From contig CM075347.1 of the NCBI GenBank assembly GCA_037693485.1, forward strand, positions 143,357,501-143,421,500: a DNA stretch of 64,000 bases. The letters are read 5' to 3'. The notes beneath the pieces are model-generated. The model made no database searches, was not told the origin of the DNA, and was given only the letters and a program-made list of their open reading frames with translations. The translations under genes and the position numbers were made by a program. Of the stretch, positions 20,625 to 33,616 are shown in pieces. Source of the stretch: Kitagawia praeruptora (lineage: Eukaryota; Streptophyta; Magnoliopsida; Apiales; Apiaceae). How positions within the stretch are numbered: position 1 is the first letter of the stretch; every line of letters starts with the position of its first letter.

Positions 20625-21884
20625 TTCTACCGGTAGAGAAGACCCGCGGATTATTGGACTTGGATGTGGCGACTGATCATCGTCAATCCTTGTCAGGTTT
20701 TTATGTTTTCTTTAAGTCCCATCCTCCACTTTGGAAAAATACTCAAACACTGCTTCTTAGGCCTAAGTGCCAAGTAGCCGATAGTGTTGTTTTCTATTTT
20801 GAAAGATGATGAATTCATGCAGTATCTAGAACTGCAAGATTATTCTAACAATAATGGCACGTGCTTGTGCACTTTTGAAATTATTCAAAAGATGAAAGAT
20901 GGTTCATCTTATTGATGTTAAATCCCAAATGTTTTGCTTCAAGAGCTTTGACTCTCTTCCTATCAGTTATTTCTGAGTTTCACTTATCAAGTGGTTAACG
21001 AACTTATATCCTGTACAGAATCTTGAACTGTAAGGTGTTTTGATGATAATGATATACTCATGTGTATTTACTTACAAACTTGAGAAGTATTAAAAAGGGA
21101 ACTTTATAATGGTTTGGTTTATGAAGGGTGGTAATAACTATCTTAGCAGCATATTGAACTGCATATTTTGAAAAGCTCCCTAAGAGGTTATCAATATTAT
21201 GAGGTATGGTATATGGATGAGGTATGAGGATTACTATTGTTGACATGAACTTACTTTATTTATCTGATGTTACTCGTAATGTCATATATTCCCTACTGAG
21301 GTTTCATTGTTGCAAATATTTCGAAATTGATATTAAGTATCGTTATATTTCGAAAACTCCATGTGTATATTGATATATATATTGTTGTGCTCTATTAATA
21401 CTTGCTGGGCAATTCTTTCGCTCATACTTGCTTGTTTTAAATATTAACCTTTCTGAGGAAGGTAGATGATTGAGGCTTATCTGCATGGCTCAGAAGAAGC
21501 AGGCAGTACGCCCTTATGAAGATGTTATGATCCATAAAAGCTATAGCTTGAGTAAGTTATATGTAGGTACATTAATGTGTAATATATATTACTTTGTATT
21601 GAGTAGCACTAGTTGCTGGTGTACTTCCTAACGAAGCTATACTAGTAGTATAAGATTTGTAAGACATAGTGCGATGTAATAGAATGGATGTAATGAAGGT
21701 GTAAAGATTTTAGTTCTTGTTTCTAGCCCTATGACCTAAAAGATACTTGGTGGTTGGGGTCGCAGAGTTATAATTCAGTTTTAATGATTACAGATGGTTT
21801 AATGTTGTTAAACAGGTGATTTGATGTTAAGGATTTCCGCGTGACGACCAAATCCCTGACCCCGGATTTGGGGCGTTACAGAAA

Positions 21885-21895
21885 TGGTATCAGAG
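21885..21895 (+). other. tRNA-Met primer binding site of LARD
   Basis: TGGTATCAGAG starts four bases after the LTR end. This is the standard plant initiator tRNA-Met primer site and sets the element direction as plus. Confidence 0.9.
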
Positions 21896-24222
21896 ATGAG
21901 GTTATAGTAAACTAGAAACGAGAGTGAGTAGGAGTGGGTATAGTTATGTGAGAACGTTAGAACTCATGTAGAGTTCATGTTGGACTATTGGATATAGTAC
22001 CAATGATTAAGATAAGATTTTGAGGAATATGTTGAGGTAGACTTCACTTCTTGTGGTGATGGATGTCTGCTAAAGAACTCTTAGAGACAAGTGTTGGTTG
22101 GCAGGGGCATAGAGCGCCCGAGGCCTAAATTTAAGATGATTTTAGGGGATTAATGGATGAAGTTATGTATTCCCCGAATGATAGGAAATTTCAATATGAT
22201 GATGAATGATGGAAAGCTGGCATCCAGTATTATGACAATGAGGAGTTGAGATAGCATCCGTACTGTTAAAATTCCAAAAAAGAAAAAAGGGAATCAAAAC
22301 AAGATCACTATGAAATGTTATCAGTCGAAGTTGCGGGTATTTAAAACCCTCTCGAGCTTGATAAAGTTTAAGGTAATATTATGAATGGATTGGTGGATAG
22401 ACACCGATTGTCTCAAAATTATAGAAGTAAAAAGGGTGAAGATGAGATTGATCAATAAAGATGAAATATGTTTTAAGAACCAAGACGGACTGAGAAAGTC
22501 TGAGAGAGACTAGTACGAAGGTTGTTATGCCGAAAAGGGAAAAGCTTAAGTAGCACATGGAATTGTCATGAGGACAGGAACATGTGGTATAAATACGGTT
22601 ATAATGGGGACTGGATCTAAGTATGTATTTCCAGCAATGTTCCGGAATATCGCCCATTCGACATGTGGAATTCGTCGTTGCTAGGGGCGACACCGGTATC
22701 GAAGTCTTCTCAAAGAATAGAACGCTTGCGTGAGATGCTTGCGCCGAGTCGAATAGAACTCCTTAATATCGTAAAATGCCGATGGTTGAATCTCTAGCGA
22801 CCATTACGAGTCGACGATGACGTCGGTTATCGAGCACCTTAGGGTGTGCGTGGAAAAGAAGAGCGCTATAATCGAACAATTATTCGTCAGAGGAGCCGAC
22901 ATGAAAGGCATCCGTGGAGACCTTGGCATCACCCTCCTCAATTATGAATCATTTTGATTACTTCCCCAGTCTGAATTATTTGATATCTCCCCATTCGCAA
23001 CTTATGTTTATTATCTCCCCAATATGAATTATTTGACACATCCCCGTGCATAAATTATTTGGATTACCTCCATAATCTATGACCTATCTTGACATCTCTC
23101 CAAGAGAGAATTTTGATAAAGAATATACTCCCTCTTCGAAGTTGTTTTATAATACTCATGTTAAACCATATTGGTTTCAATTTTGCTAGAAGCTGTCATT
23201 ATACCTACTTTCAGATTTATGAGGCCTTATCGATTGATGATATTTAAATTCCCACTTTTCTTCAAATACTGGATAATCCTATGGTGCTATAGCACCACTT
23301 GCTTGTTATATACCAGTATCTTTCTGGTTATCCTTTCCCTTTGAAATTGCACCTTGGAATCTGATCAATTTTAATCCAGGGTGTCCACTTGAGAATTATT
23401 TGTCGAAAGACGATAATTATTATCTTCACTTCGAATTGCTTTCATACTTCTCAGCTCCCACTGAGACGAACAACCCTATACTTATAGGGGACACAAGGGC
23501 TATCTGTTTGTGTGATAGAAGTCTGACGGGACGCCGTCACTTGTGAGTTGTGAAATACAAGAAGGCTAACTACCTTTAGTAATGTCTTAACTGAGACACG
23601 CAACGTGAGTTCTTATGATCATATTGATCTCTCAGTAAATTCTCTTATTTCAAACAAGGTTTACTTTAATACTCATAACCTTATGATCATCAATGTGTGG
23701 CAATAGCCTTGATATGACAGCTATCTTTTCAAAGTTTCATAATTCTTATTACCTCTAATGAATTTCAAGGGGATGCCAACCAGGTCGGCCAAGTCATAAA
23801 TTTGCTGATCAAAACTCGATTCGCAGCGGAATCGCCAAGAGCAGGAGCGAATTCCAAAACGAATAGAATATCAGTGACGTATCAATCGAATTATTTAGTT
23901 CATTCCCTCTCAATGATATTATGTTAATGGAATTAGTGCACTCTCTCTCAAAAAGGGTTATGTGAATAGAATCAGTGAACTCTCTCTCAAGGATTGTATG
24001 ATAATGGAAAGTTGGGCAAGACGTATATGTGAAAGGAATAATGGTGGGTTATAAGACTCCAGCGATAATAGTGTCAAATAGAGAATCGAGGTTTGAATTG
24101 AGATATTGGAGAAGTTGTTTACGAAGAGACACTATTTCCTGTTTTGCAGAATAAGTGTTGATGATAAGAGAGTTAAGGAATCCCATTAGTGGCCTTAGCT
24201 GATTCCGTGGACGGAATCCTTT

Positions 24223-24236
24223 TAAGGAGGGTAGAC
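24223..24236 (+). other. Polypurine tract of LARD
   Basis: The purine-rich AAGGAGGGTAGA lies directly before the TGTAATAACC start of the 3' LTR. Confidence 0.75.
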
Positions 24237-24996
24237 TGTAATAACCCGGATTTTTCAAGAAATGATTTTGTTATTATTTCTATAATAATAATATTGTTTT
24301 CCTAAAATGAGGAGGAATTTTTTTTTTAATTTTATTATTCAATTATTTAATTATTTTTGGTTAGTGGAGCCTGGTGCTCCTATTTAAAATTTTATTGACT
24401 GAGTGGATACCCCGAGTCAATAGTTTATTTGTGCAAAGATTTAATTTTGGAATGTGAAATTATTCAGTAAAGATTTTATTTTAAATTATTGAATAATTTA
24501 GAGATTTTAAAATCCTTAGAAAATGATTATTTGTAATTATTTGGGGATTTACAAAAATTACTCGATTAATATATAAAATCGGGAATTTGAGATTTTACTA
24601 AAACAATAGTGTTTTTAGTATTTTAATAAAGCCCTGTAAATTGTGATTTATGAATCACAATTATTATTTTTATGAATTGTTTTTATAAATTTTTAACATT
24701 TGTAAAATGCATATCAAATTAGAAAATTTAGATTTAATTCTAATTCTTTCGCCAAAAGTCTTTAAAAATATTCTAGTATTTAATTATGCTAAAAAAAATT
24801 TATTTTTACAAATTAGAGTTATTAGTGTAAAATATTAATTAAAGTGTGTAGTAATTAAATGTATCGCTTTTTAAATTGTGTTGGGCTTGAGGCCCATTAG
24901 GTTTTCAACACAGCTCATATACATACCAGATACGCACATAAAAACACACACAGCCGCACAAACAAGAACGACGGGGAGAGAAAAGAGATTGGGAAG

Positions 24997-25049
<53 letters not shown>

Positions 25050-28000
25050 AGATGATGAAGGAGGATCATCCTCCCTCTTTTCTACAATTCAAAGTCAGCC
25101 AAGGGAGAGGAGAGGAAGGAGTGAAGGCTTGCTTGTTTCGGCCATGGAAGAAGATGAAGGTGGAGAAGATGATGAATAGTGGTGTTCTTGAGTTTTGGTT
25201 GATTAAAGAGGTATAAAATCTTTGTTTCAAACTTTGATTTTGTGTTTAATTAACGAGCATAAGTAGTAGTAGTTAGCAGATTTTCAAGGTTTTTAAGAGT
25301 ATATTATTGTTTAGTAGTGTTTAATAAATGAATTGATGAAGTGGGTTTGTTTAGAGTAGTATGCAAAACTGTCCAGAATTTTTCAGGGCCTGCCCTGTTT
25401 TTGCAAGTGAATTTCGAACCATTTGTGCTCTTTTCTGGGCAGTAGTGTCTTCATAAAAGTTGTTCTATTTAGAGTCTAGTTTGTGTAGGAGAAAACGGTG
25501 CGTCGTTTGAGTTAACGAGTAAGGAGAAAACGACGTTTTAGTGAAACCCACGCAGGACACCCGAACCTCTCGGGATTCGCACTTTGGAATTATGTTTCAC
25601 CTAGTTAAAATCTGTAAATTGGATTGATACTTTTATTCAGGATAAAAGAAGGAATTAGAAAGATTTTAGAAAAAGATTTGGGTAAAAATATTGATTTTTC
25701 AATTTATTAAAAATGTTTGAATGTCACTGTGTTGGAAGAAACTGCTCTGTTCTTGAGTTGTATTTGGATGGGTAATTGTCCTAGATGAACTATGTTTTTT
25801 TCAGACTAAAAGTTTTATGGTGTGAAGATATTATCTTCAGTTTTGGAATCCCAGAGGTCTTGGAGGCAAAGATTAATTTTTCAATTTATGAGAATTTTTA
25901 GAATGCAAGGTGCGCGGATTTAATGAACAGTTTATGTGTTGAGTTTGGAATAATGATTCACCTAGTTAGAAAATGGTATTGAACTGGAAACTTTTATGAG
26001 ATCTTTATTTGATATTCAGAAAGAAGCCCATAAAATTTGGTGATTTATGATTAATGTTTGGATTTATTAAAAATATTGGAGTATTAATAATTTGGATTAT
26101 TTTTGGGTTTAATTGTGAGTCCGATTAAATATTCGGGTTAGTTGTCAAGTAATTGTTAAGTGCTAATTGCTAATTGTTAGTTTCCAAATTGTAATTTTTA
26201 AATTGTTAAGTGCTAAGTGCTAAGTGCTAAGTGCTAATTGTTATTGTCATATGAGGTATAGTTATAAGAGTTGGCTTATCGGTAAATGTCTATGTGCTAA
26301 ATGGTATAAGTCGGGTCGTAGTAATTGTTAGAAGTCATAAGTGCCAACTACGTGGTGTTGGCTTAAATGTGGACATACCTAGTTTACTTTTCCTTATGTG
26401 CTAGTTGCCGCATGTCTGGGCGGGTACTTTTCCTTATGTGCTAGTTGCCGCATGTCTGGGCGGGTACTTTTCCTTATGTGCTAGTTGCCGCATGTCCTGG
26501 CGGGTACTTTTCTTATATGTTTACTTTTATGTTGCTGCAAGTTGAGGCAGCTTTTATTTTATCAAAAGCAGGGTTATAAATTGTTTTGTTGGCATGGAGG
26601 GGCTGAGCCCATAGTCCGATAAACGAATACTACATGCCGAAATTTTCTAAAAATCCCCTGCGTTTTAATTTATTTAACTTATTTGATTTCAAGGGTTTAA
26701 AGGTATGATTTGGGTGTTAACTGTTTATGTGCATATGTGTTAAGTGAATTAATTCGAGGATTAAATGTGTCTTGAGGATTAAATGGGTATTATGAGTCTT
26801 TATCGAGGGCTAAGTATGTTTTGAGGATTACTTGTTAATTAACTTGTGACAAGAGTATGTCAATAGTATTATGGTCAAAAGTGTTAAGTGGAGTTTTGAC
26901 TAAGTGTTATAACTGTGTAGTGTTATGATATGTTGGTACTAGGAAATGTTCACTTTATATTAGGGGACTCTTCCCGTGTTGTTTGTTATTACTAAATGTC
27001 TTATGTGCATTAAGTGGTATTAGAGTAGTCAACTATAGGGAGGACACCTATAGTTTGACTTTATGATTATTTAGTGATAATCCCGAGTTGTGTCTACTCG
27101 ATATACGTGGTATGACTGACACGTACTCGTAACCATTTCAGTACCATTAGGGCGAAATCAAATTGGAGCGACGTGCATCCAAAAAGGAAGATCGAGACGT
27201 CAGGTAAGGTCCATGGAATTACTTGGACGAGGTGCGAAGAATTTGTTCGCGGGTTCTGTTTTCTGCTAAGGACCAGAGGCAAGTTTATTTACACATACTC
27301 TATCGTTCAGAGTATACCTATTTTGAATTATATAAAATGTGCGGAAAAAGGGTTTTCAATCCCTAATTGCGAGTTTTTAATCTTGTGCTCCTCCTCCCAA
27401 ATCATTTTATTCTTGACTTTGCTAGCGATATTAAATTATTCTCGTGCAATAATCAAAACCCATGACTTATAATACTGTCGATGGACGGTGACATTCTTAT
27501 GGTTCTACATCTCGATTTATATGTTGTATATTTATAAACTTTTGTAATGTGGTAGAGGACTATATGTTACGAGGTATATATAGATACATATACGTATATA
27601 TGGAACTACGTGGTAAAGGCTCCGAGGGTAGAGCATGTATTGAGTTATCGAACTTAGCCCGCGTGGCGGGGCTATTTAGTATTGTATGTTTTCGAAAACC
27701 CGGGCAAAGCTTTTAAAAAGAATTTCGCAATAATTAACCTAAAGGCAACATCACCAATAAACCAGTGTTTATTTAATTAATAGATGCTCCTGAAAGCATT
27801 TACTAATTAAATAAACCTCATTCTCCTAATTAAATTTATTTAATTAGATGAATATCATTTTCAAAACACTTTCTTAAAATCACTTTGTCCCGGAGAAATA
27901 ATAAAACAATTTAATGGAGTGATTCTATCTAGTATATTATTTATCGGAGATAGTTTATTTTCAATACGGATTAAAGATATTCCAATGGTTATAAATTGGT

Positions 28001-30154
28001 TACTTTCAGCTTAAACCAGCTAGATTGATATCGATATATGTTACTTGAATGCTTATTAATTATTTCTTATTGACCGAGAGTCAGTAGTAGTTATTTGATA
28101 AAGTGGCTAAAGTTTGGAGACTGCTGGAGAGATTGCGTCTTGATTTGGATTAGAAACATTCCAAGAGTTGTATTTGGTTGTTTTGAGGTTATTAAATATT
28201 CCAGTATTAATAGTAAATATTATTTGAATATTACTTAATAAATGAATATTAATTTGAGTATTCTTTTAAAAAAGGGATTATTGATTATTTATTATTTGTT
28301 ACATAGTAGTCAAATATTTATTAAATACTCTAAGTGTTTTGAAGGTTATAAAACACTATTTAAAGGTTGTCTAAGGACTTTCATAGTCATTTAAAATATT
28401 ATATTTTGAATCTATCTAGGTAAGCTACTTTTCAAGAACTTATATTTATATATGGAATTACCCTGTTGTGGTTACAAGCTTTAGGCGTACCATTTTCCAT
28501 GTGTGATCACAAAACCCTGTGTCGAGATTGATATCGGTACAAGTGTATATCTATACTTGAACTCTTTTGAACTCAAAACATTTTCGAAAACCCCCGGTCA
28601 GGTTTTACTCTCTTGCTCGTTTTTCAAGAATTATCGGTCGACTGAGGTCGAACTTCAACTACTCGAATTTTCTATCAAAATGATTTTTTTGAAAAGAAAA
28701 GAAAAAGGGGACTCTGGCAGGTGTGGGAATCGTTGACGAACGATTCCCGGGATGTGTAAGCGGCCGTGAGCCAGGCGGTCCATCAATTATTATTCCGGCC
28801 CATGTGTTGCCGAAGGATGATTACGGATGTAGTTTTCATCGAGGGTGATTACGGATGTAGTTTTCACTCGGGGATAGTTACGGATGTAGTTTCTATCCTT
28901 CTACCGGTAGAGAAGACCCGCGGATTATTGGACTTGGATGTGGCGACTGATCATCGTCAATCCTTGTCAGGTTTTTATGTTTTCTTTAAGTCCCATCCTC
29001 CACTTTGGAAAAATACTCAAACACTGCTTCTTAGGCCTAAGTGCCAAGTAGCCGATAGTGTTGTTTTCTATTTTGAAAGATGATGAATTCATGCAGTATC
29101 TAGAACTGCAAGATTATTCTAACAATAATGGCACGTGCTTGTGCACTTTTGAAATTATTCAAAAGATGAAAGATGGTTCATCTTATTGATGTTAAATCCC
29201 AAATGTTTTGCTTCAAGAGCTTTGACTCTCTTCCTATCAGTTATTTCTGAGTTTCACTTATCAAGTGGTTAACGAACTTATATCCTGTACAGAATCTTGA
29301 ACTGTAAGGTGTTTTGATGATAATGATATACTCATGTGTATTTACTTACAAACTTGAGAAGTATTAAAAAGGGAACTTTATAATGGTTTGGTTTATGAAG
29401 GGTGGTAATAACTATCTTAGCAGCATATTGAACTGCATATTTTGAAAAGCTCCCTAAGAGGTTATCAATATTATGAGGTATGGTATATGGATGAGGTATG
29501 AGGATTACTATTGTTGACATGAACTTACTTTATTTATCTGATGTTACTCGTAATGTCATATATTCCCTACTGAGGTTTCATTGTTGCAAATATTTCGAAA
29601 TTGATATTAAGTATCGTTATATTTCGAAAACTCCATGTGTATATTGATATATATATTGTTGTGCTCTATTAATACTTGCTGGGCAATTCTTTCGCTCATA
29701 CTTGCTTGTTTTAAATATTAACCTTTCTGAGGAAGGTAGATGATTGAGGCTTATCTGCATGGCTCAGAAGAAGCAGGCAGTACGCCCTTATGAAGATGTT
29801 ATGATCCATAAAAGCTATAGCTTGAGTAAGTTATATGTAGGTACATTAATGTGTAATATATATTACTTTGTATTGAGTAGCACTAGTTGCTGGTGTACTT
29901 CCTAACGAAGCTATACTAGTAGTATAAGATTTGTAAGACATAGTGCGATGTAATAGAATGGATGTAATGAAGGTGTAAAGATTTTAGTTCTTGTTTCTAG
30001 CCCTATGACCTAAAAGATACTTGGTGGTTGGGGTCGCAGAGTTATAATTCAGTTTTAATGATTACAGATGGTTTAATGTTGTTAAACAGGTGATTTGATG
30101 TTAAGGATTTCCGCGTGACGACCAAATCCCTGACCCCGGATTTGGGGCGTTACA
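24237..30154 (+). repeat. LARD 3' LTR
   Basis: 5,918 bp, 41 bp longer than the 5' LTR, of which 40 bp is one extra minisatellite unit. Downstream offsets to the 5' LTR are constant (8,274) after that unit. Visible single-base changes are few (for example at about 26912 and 27130). Confidence 0.93.
26385..26504 (+). repeat. 40-bp minisatellite, three units
   Basis: Partner of 18151-18230 with one more unit. The last unit has 'tcctggcggg' where the 5' LTR has 'tccgggcggg'. Confidence 0.92.
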
Positions 30155-30159
30155 ATTTT
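30155..30159. repeat. LARD target-site duplication, right copy
   Basis: atttt, identical to 15999-16003. Confidence 0.9.
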
Positions 30160-31851
30160 TCTCTTCCTTGACAAAATATCTTTCAGGAACTTTGCATAAG
30201 ACGGCATCTCAGTGATAGCATCCATGAAGGGAATATTAATATGTAGCTTCTGCAAGATTTCCAAAAATTTACCATACTTCTTTTCTAGCTTCGCTTGTGC
30301 CAACCTTTGTGGAAAAGGAACAGGTGGCACGTATGGCTTAGGAGGAACAGTTTCTGATTCTTTCTTTTCTTCCTCCACGATCTCTGGTTCTACCGGTTTC
30401 TCAGTTGCAATCTCCTCTTCACCTTCCTTAGCATTCACAACATTTTTGCTCACTTTCAATTCCGGCTCCTTCAATTCTTTACCACTTCTCAAAGTTACAG
30501 CATTGATATGGCCCCTTGACGGTTGCTCAGTTTGGCCAGGAAGTTGGCCTGAAGACTTATTAAGTTGGCTCAACTGTTGAGAAATTTGAGTGATCGTGTT
30601 CTCCATCATTTTGTTGTGAGCCTTTATCTCATTGATGCTTGAATCGAAGTGCTCGTTCTTCTTTGATTGAGTAGAGATAAATCCTTCCATAAGACTTTCC
30701 AAGTTGGATTTCTGCGGCTGAGCTTGCTGAAAACCAGGAGGCTGAGAAAAATTATTTTGTGAAGATTGAGCTTGACCCTGATTGTTCCTGTAAGAGAAAT
30801 TTGGATGATCTCTCCAACCTGGATTGTACGTGTTGGAGTAAGGATTATACTGCGGCCTCTGATTCTGATTGTAAAGAGCATTAGCTTGCTCAACTGCCAC
30901 TCCAGAAGGATTGTATTGACAAGCAAGTTTGGTGTGTCCAACAACACCACATATCTCACATGAAGCAACAGTAGATGAAGTGCTTCTAGCATCCAATTGC
31001 TCAATCTTTTTGACCATAGCCTGCATAGTAGTATTCAACATGGTTAGAGCATCAACATCATACTTACCACCTTTCTTAGGATGATTTCGATCACTGTATG
31101 GATAATTATCATTAGACGCTATCTCGTCTAACAAAGCTTTCGCATCCTCAGTACTCTTCTTCATAATAGAACCACCAGAAGAAGCATCAACAAAGTTTCG
31201 GAACTCTTGTGTCAACCCATTATAGAATGTTTGGATCAACAACCAGTCAGGAATTCCATGGTGAGGGCATTGTCTCTGAAGTCGCTTAAATTTTCTCCAA
31301 GCATCATGAAGTGACTCGTCATCATCTTGACGAAAATTAGAGATCTCATTCCGGAGCTTAGAGGTCTTCTTCTGACTGAAGAATTTAAGTAGAAAAGCCT
31401 TCGCAAGACTATCCCAAGTAGTGAATGTATTTGGTCCTTCATCTTTCAACCAATCTTTTGCTGTATCTCGAAGAGAGAATGGAAATAAACGCAGCTTTAT
31501 AGCATCATCACTAACATTGGTCAGCTTTATTGTATCACACTTTTCAAGAAAACTCTCAAGATGATCAACAGGATTTTCAGTGGACAATCCTGCGAAAGAA
31601 TCATTGGAGATGAATTGGATGAACTGAGGCTTGAGCTCAAAGTGTGTAGCTGTGACTGCTGGTCTGACAATGCTGGAGAGTACGCCTGTAGCATCTGGCA
31701 TACCATGCTCCCTGAGAGCTTTAGCTATTGTATCAGTCATAATTTCCTTATCCTTGTTTTTCCTTCGCTTGCCTGCTTGCCTTCTTGCTGTAGCTTCAAT
31801 TTCAGGATCAATTTCAATTAAGTTTTCAATACCTGAACTTCGAGTGTGCAT
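30155..31851 (-). CDS. Gypsy gag, cut at its 3' end by the LARD insertion
   Basis: ATG at 31849-31851 ('MHTRSSGIENLI'). About 565 codons belong to gag; an open frame runs 24 codons further into the LARD LTR, to 30082. The retrotransposon gag domain spans roughly residues 80-240 ('HLESFLEKC', 'KDWLKDEGPNTF', 'LRNEISNFRQ'). A CCHC knuckle 'CEICGVVGHTKLAC' lies near residue 300, then a Gln/Asn-rich stretch, an 'AVTLRSGKEL' motif typical of plant gypsy, a Glu/Pro-rich linker, and 'FPQRLAQAKLEKKYGKFLEIL'. It packages element RNA. This copy lacks the stop seen at 8162, so it is the better preserved gag. Confidence 0.93.
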
Positions 31852-31964
31852 GCAACAAGAGAACTAGAAACGATGATTAATTAACAAGGGAATAATAGCC
31901 GAAGCAACACAACTAAAATACTTAGCTAAATCAATTAAAAATTAACTAATCTAACACTGCTTTG

Positions 31965-31982
31965 TCCCCGGCAGCGGCGCCA
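31965..31982 (-). other. tRNA-Asp primer binding site of gypsy element
   Basis: The minus strand reads TGGCGCCGCTGCCGGGGA a few bases inside the 5' LTR. It matches the tRNA-Asp 3' end with one difference. Confidence 0.9.
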
Positions 31983-31987
31983 AAAAT

Positions 31988-33616
31988 TGACAAGGCTGTC
32001 GCGTGCCTATCAAATAATAATATCTAACAAATCCTTCTAACTATGTAGTAGGGTAAGTCAGAGTCGATCCCACAGAGACAAACGTATCAATCACTAGTTG
32101 TTTCTGATTTAATTCGGCTAAGCAAGTAACACAATAAATATTGAGAGATTATTAAACTAATTTTATACTAAAGGGAATTGTGTTTGTATTAATCAAATAT
32201 TAAAAATATCCAGAATTAAGTGTCCCCGCTAGCATGAATTGATGCAATTGTGAATTCCCGCCCCAATTAATCGTACGCTGCTCAACAGGAAAGATGCGCC
32301 CTATAAATACCAATAACCTCTCTCGAGTATTAATGGCTTCTCTTAAAATACAATCAATCCTATTCTCATGGTATCATGTAATTTAGAGACATTAATTACA
32401 GCACCCTAAATTCCTAACAATCCATTCTACCTATTCTCATGGAGAATTTCATGTTCTTACTGGATAAATCACAACCCTCTAATCCAACTCTCGTTGATAA
32501 TTAGATATTGGTTCAAACAATACACATAATCACATCTGATTTGTAATTGCTAATTAAAACAACTCAATAAGCAAGAGCAATTAAACAATCAAATTGGGGG
32601 AATTGGGAAATTCACACATCAATCATAACTAGGGTTCTACTTAACCCTAGATTAATTATCTACTCACTCATGATTGAATTAATAAAACAAGAATTAATAA
32701 TTGAACACATAATTATAAGAATAGAAGAAAAACCTTTAATCTTGATCTTCAAAGAAAATAAATATTCTCCCAAAAATCTCCAGAAGAAAGTGTTTACAAA
32801 GTTGTGTCTAATAATATTTTTTCCGATCCCCCCGATTCTAAAACTTCCCAGTGTTTTTATCTCTCGTTACAAGGCTAAAATCCTTCTCCTAATTAAATTC
32901 GAGGCCCACTATTTTTACAATTAAAATCATGTACAGGAACAAATTAGCATGCTCAGAAATAAAAAAACTGTGTGGGACCAAATTTGTTTGTTGCACGCAT
33001 CCAAGTAATACACGGCAGGTTTGTAATTTTATTTAGGAGACTAGTACTCGCGCCTGCAGAACTGTCAACCACTCTCCCCAGACGCGCGTACGCGGCACGC
33101 GCCAGAGTCTTCGTATAACAGCACGCGCGTGAGTGGCCAGCAACAGGTGGGCGCGTGGATTGGGTGTCCTGTAAGAAGGAAAGTAGTAAAAACGAGTATT
33201 TGTTTACAGAGATTTCTGCATGGACATCATGATTTGTGCATGCCCCACATGAATTTCCTGTTCTCTTCTTCTCTTTTTATTTTTTTTTCACACGGCAGTT
33301 CCAAAAAGTGCACGGCCATCAATATTTTCCTGTCCCCTGTTTCAAAGTGGCACCTGTTGATCACAAAATTCTGCTCCAAAATGCTTAGAAACGAACCAAA
33401 ATTTCATCCTTTCTCCTCATAAATTCATAAAATCATTTCTTCGAATTAAAAACACCGTAAAATCATCAAATAATGTCAAATCCCTTCCAACTTGGCATTT
33501 ATTTATTTCCTGCAACAAACTCAAATAAAACTAATTAAATATACACGATTATTCACAAAAGCACCATAAATGTGGGAATAAAATCCTATAAAATATATGT
33601 AAAATACACTCTATCA
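31988..33616 (-). repeat. Gypsy 5' LTR (right)
   Basis: 1,629 bp, same length and apparently same sequence as 8919-10547. It ends CTCTATCA at 33616, where the copia extra ORF resumes with ccctttgtatttg. Confidence 0.95.

Larger units (their letters stand above)
16004..21880 (+). repeat. LARD 5' LTR
   Basis: 5,877 bp. It contains a (GA)n tract near 16770-16812, a run of AAGTGCT units (17923-18008), two 40-bp minisatellite units (18151-18230), and three 28-bp units (from 20545). Differences from the 3' LTR that I could see are homopolymer and GA-tract lengths, the minisatellite copy number, and a handful of single-base changes. Short ORFs such as 18899-19198 recur identically in the other LTR but show no coding motif. 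Confidence 0.93.
21881..24236 (+). other. LARD internal domain, no coding capacity
   Basis: 2,356 bp holding the primer site, a stretch of loosely repeated 'tccccaat..gaattatttga' phrases (about 22960-23075), and no frame longer than about 105 codons. No zinc knuckle, protease or RT motif was found on either strand. It may carry packaging or dimerisation signals, but none can be identified by eye. Confidence 0.8.
16004..30154 (+). mobile_element. Non-autonomous LARD with 5.9-kb LTRs
   Basis: Two very long direct repeats (16004-21880 and 24237-30154) flank a 2,356-bp internal region. Ends are TGTAATAACCCGG and GGGGCGTTACA. A tRNA-Met primer site follows the first LTR and a purine tract precedes the second, so it is a plus-strand LTR element. 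It has a perfect 5-bp target duplication (ATTTT). No gag or pol motif is visible anywhere in it. That matches the large retrotransposon derivative class, which depends on enzymes from other elements. The TGTAA..TTACA ends resemble chromovirus LTRs, so a chromovirus helper is plausible but unproven. Confidence 0.93.
8919..33616 (-). mobile_element. Ty3/gypsy element, Athila/Tat type, interrupted by a LARD
   Basis: Minus-strand element: 5' LTR 33616 to 31988, tRNA-Asp primer site, gag, protease, RT, RNase H, integrase, a 1.8-kb non-coding tail, polypurine tract, 3' LTR 10547 to 8919. Removing the LARD and one target duplication leaves about 10.5 kb. The tRNA-Asp site, the integrase C-terminal motif 'FPYGAVEL', LTR length and long 3' tail fit the Athila/Tat clade; I cannot separate those two by eye. 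It inserted into the extra ORF of the outer copia element. The right flank reads ccctt; the expected left duplication was lost at the truncated end. Confidence 0.9.
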
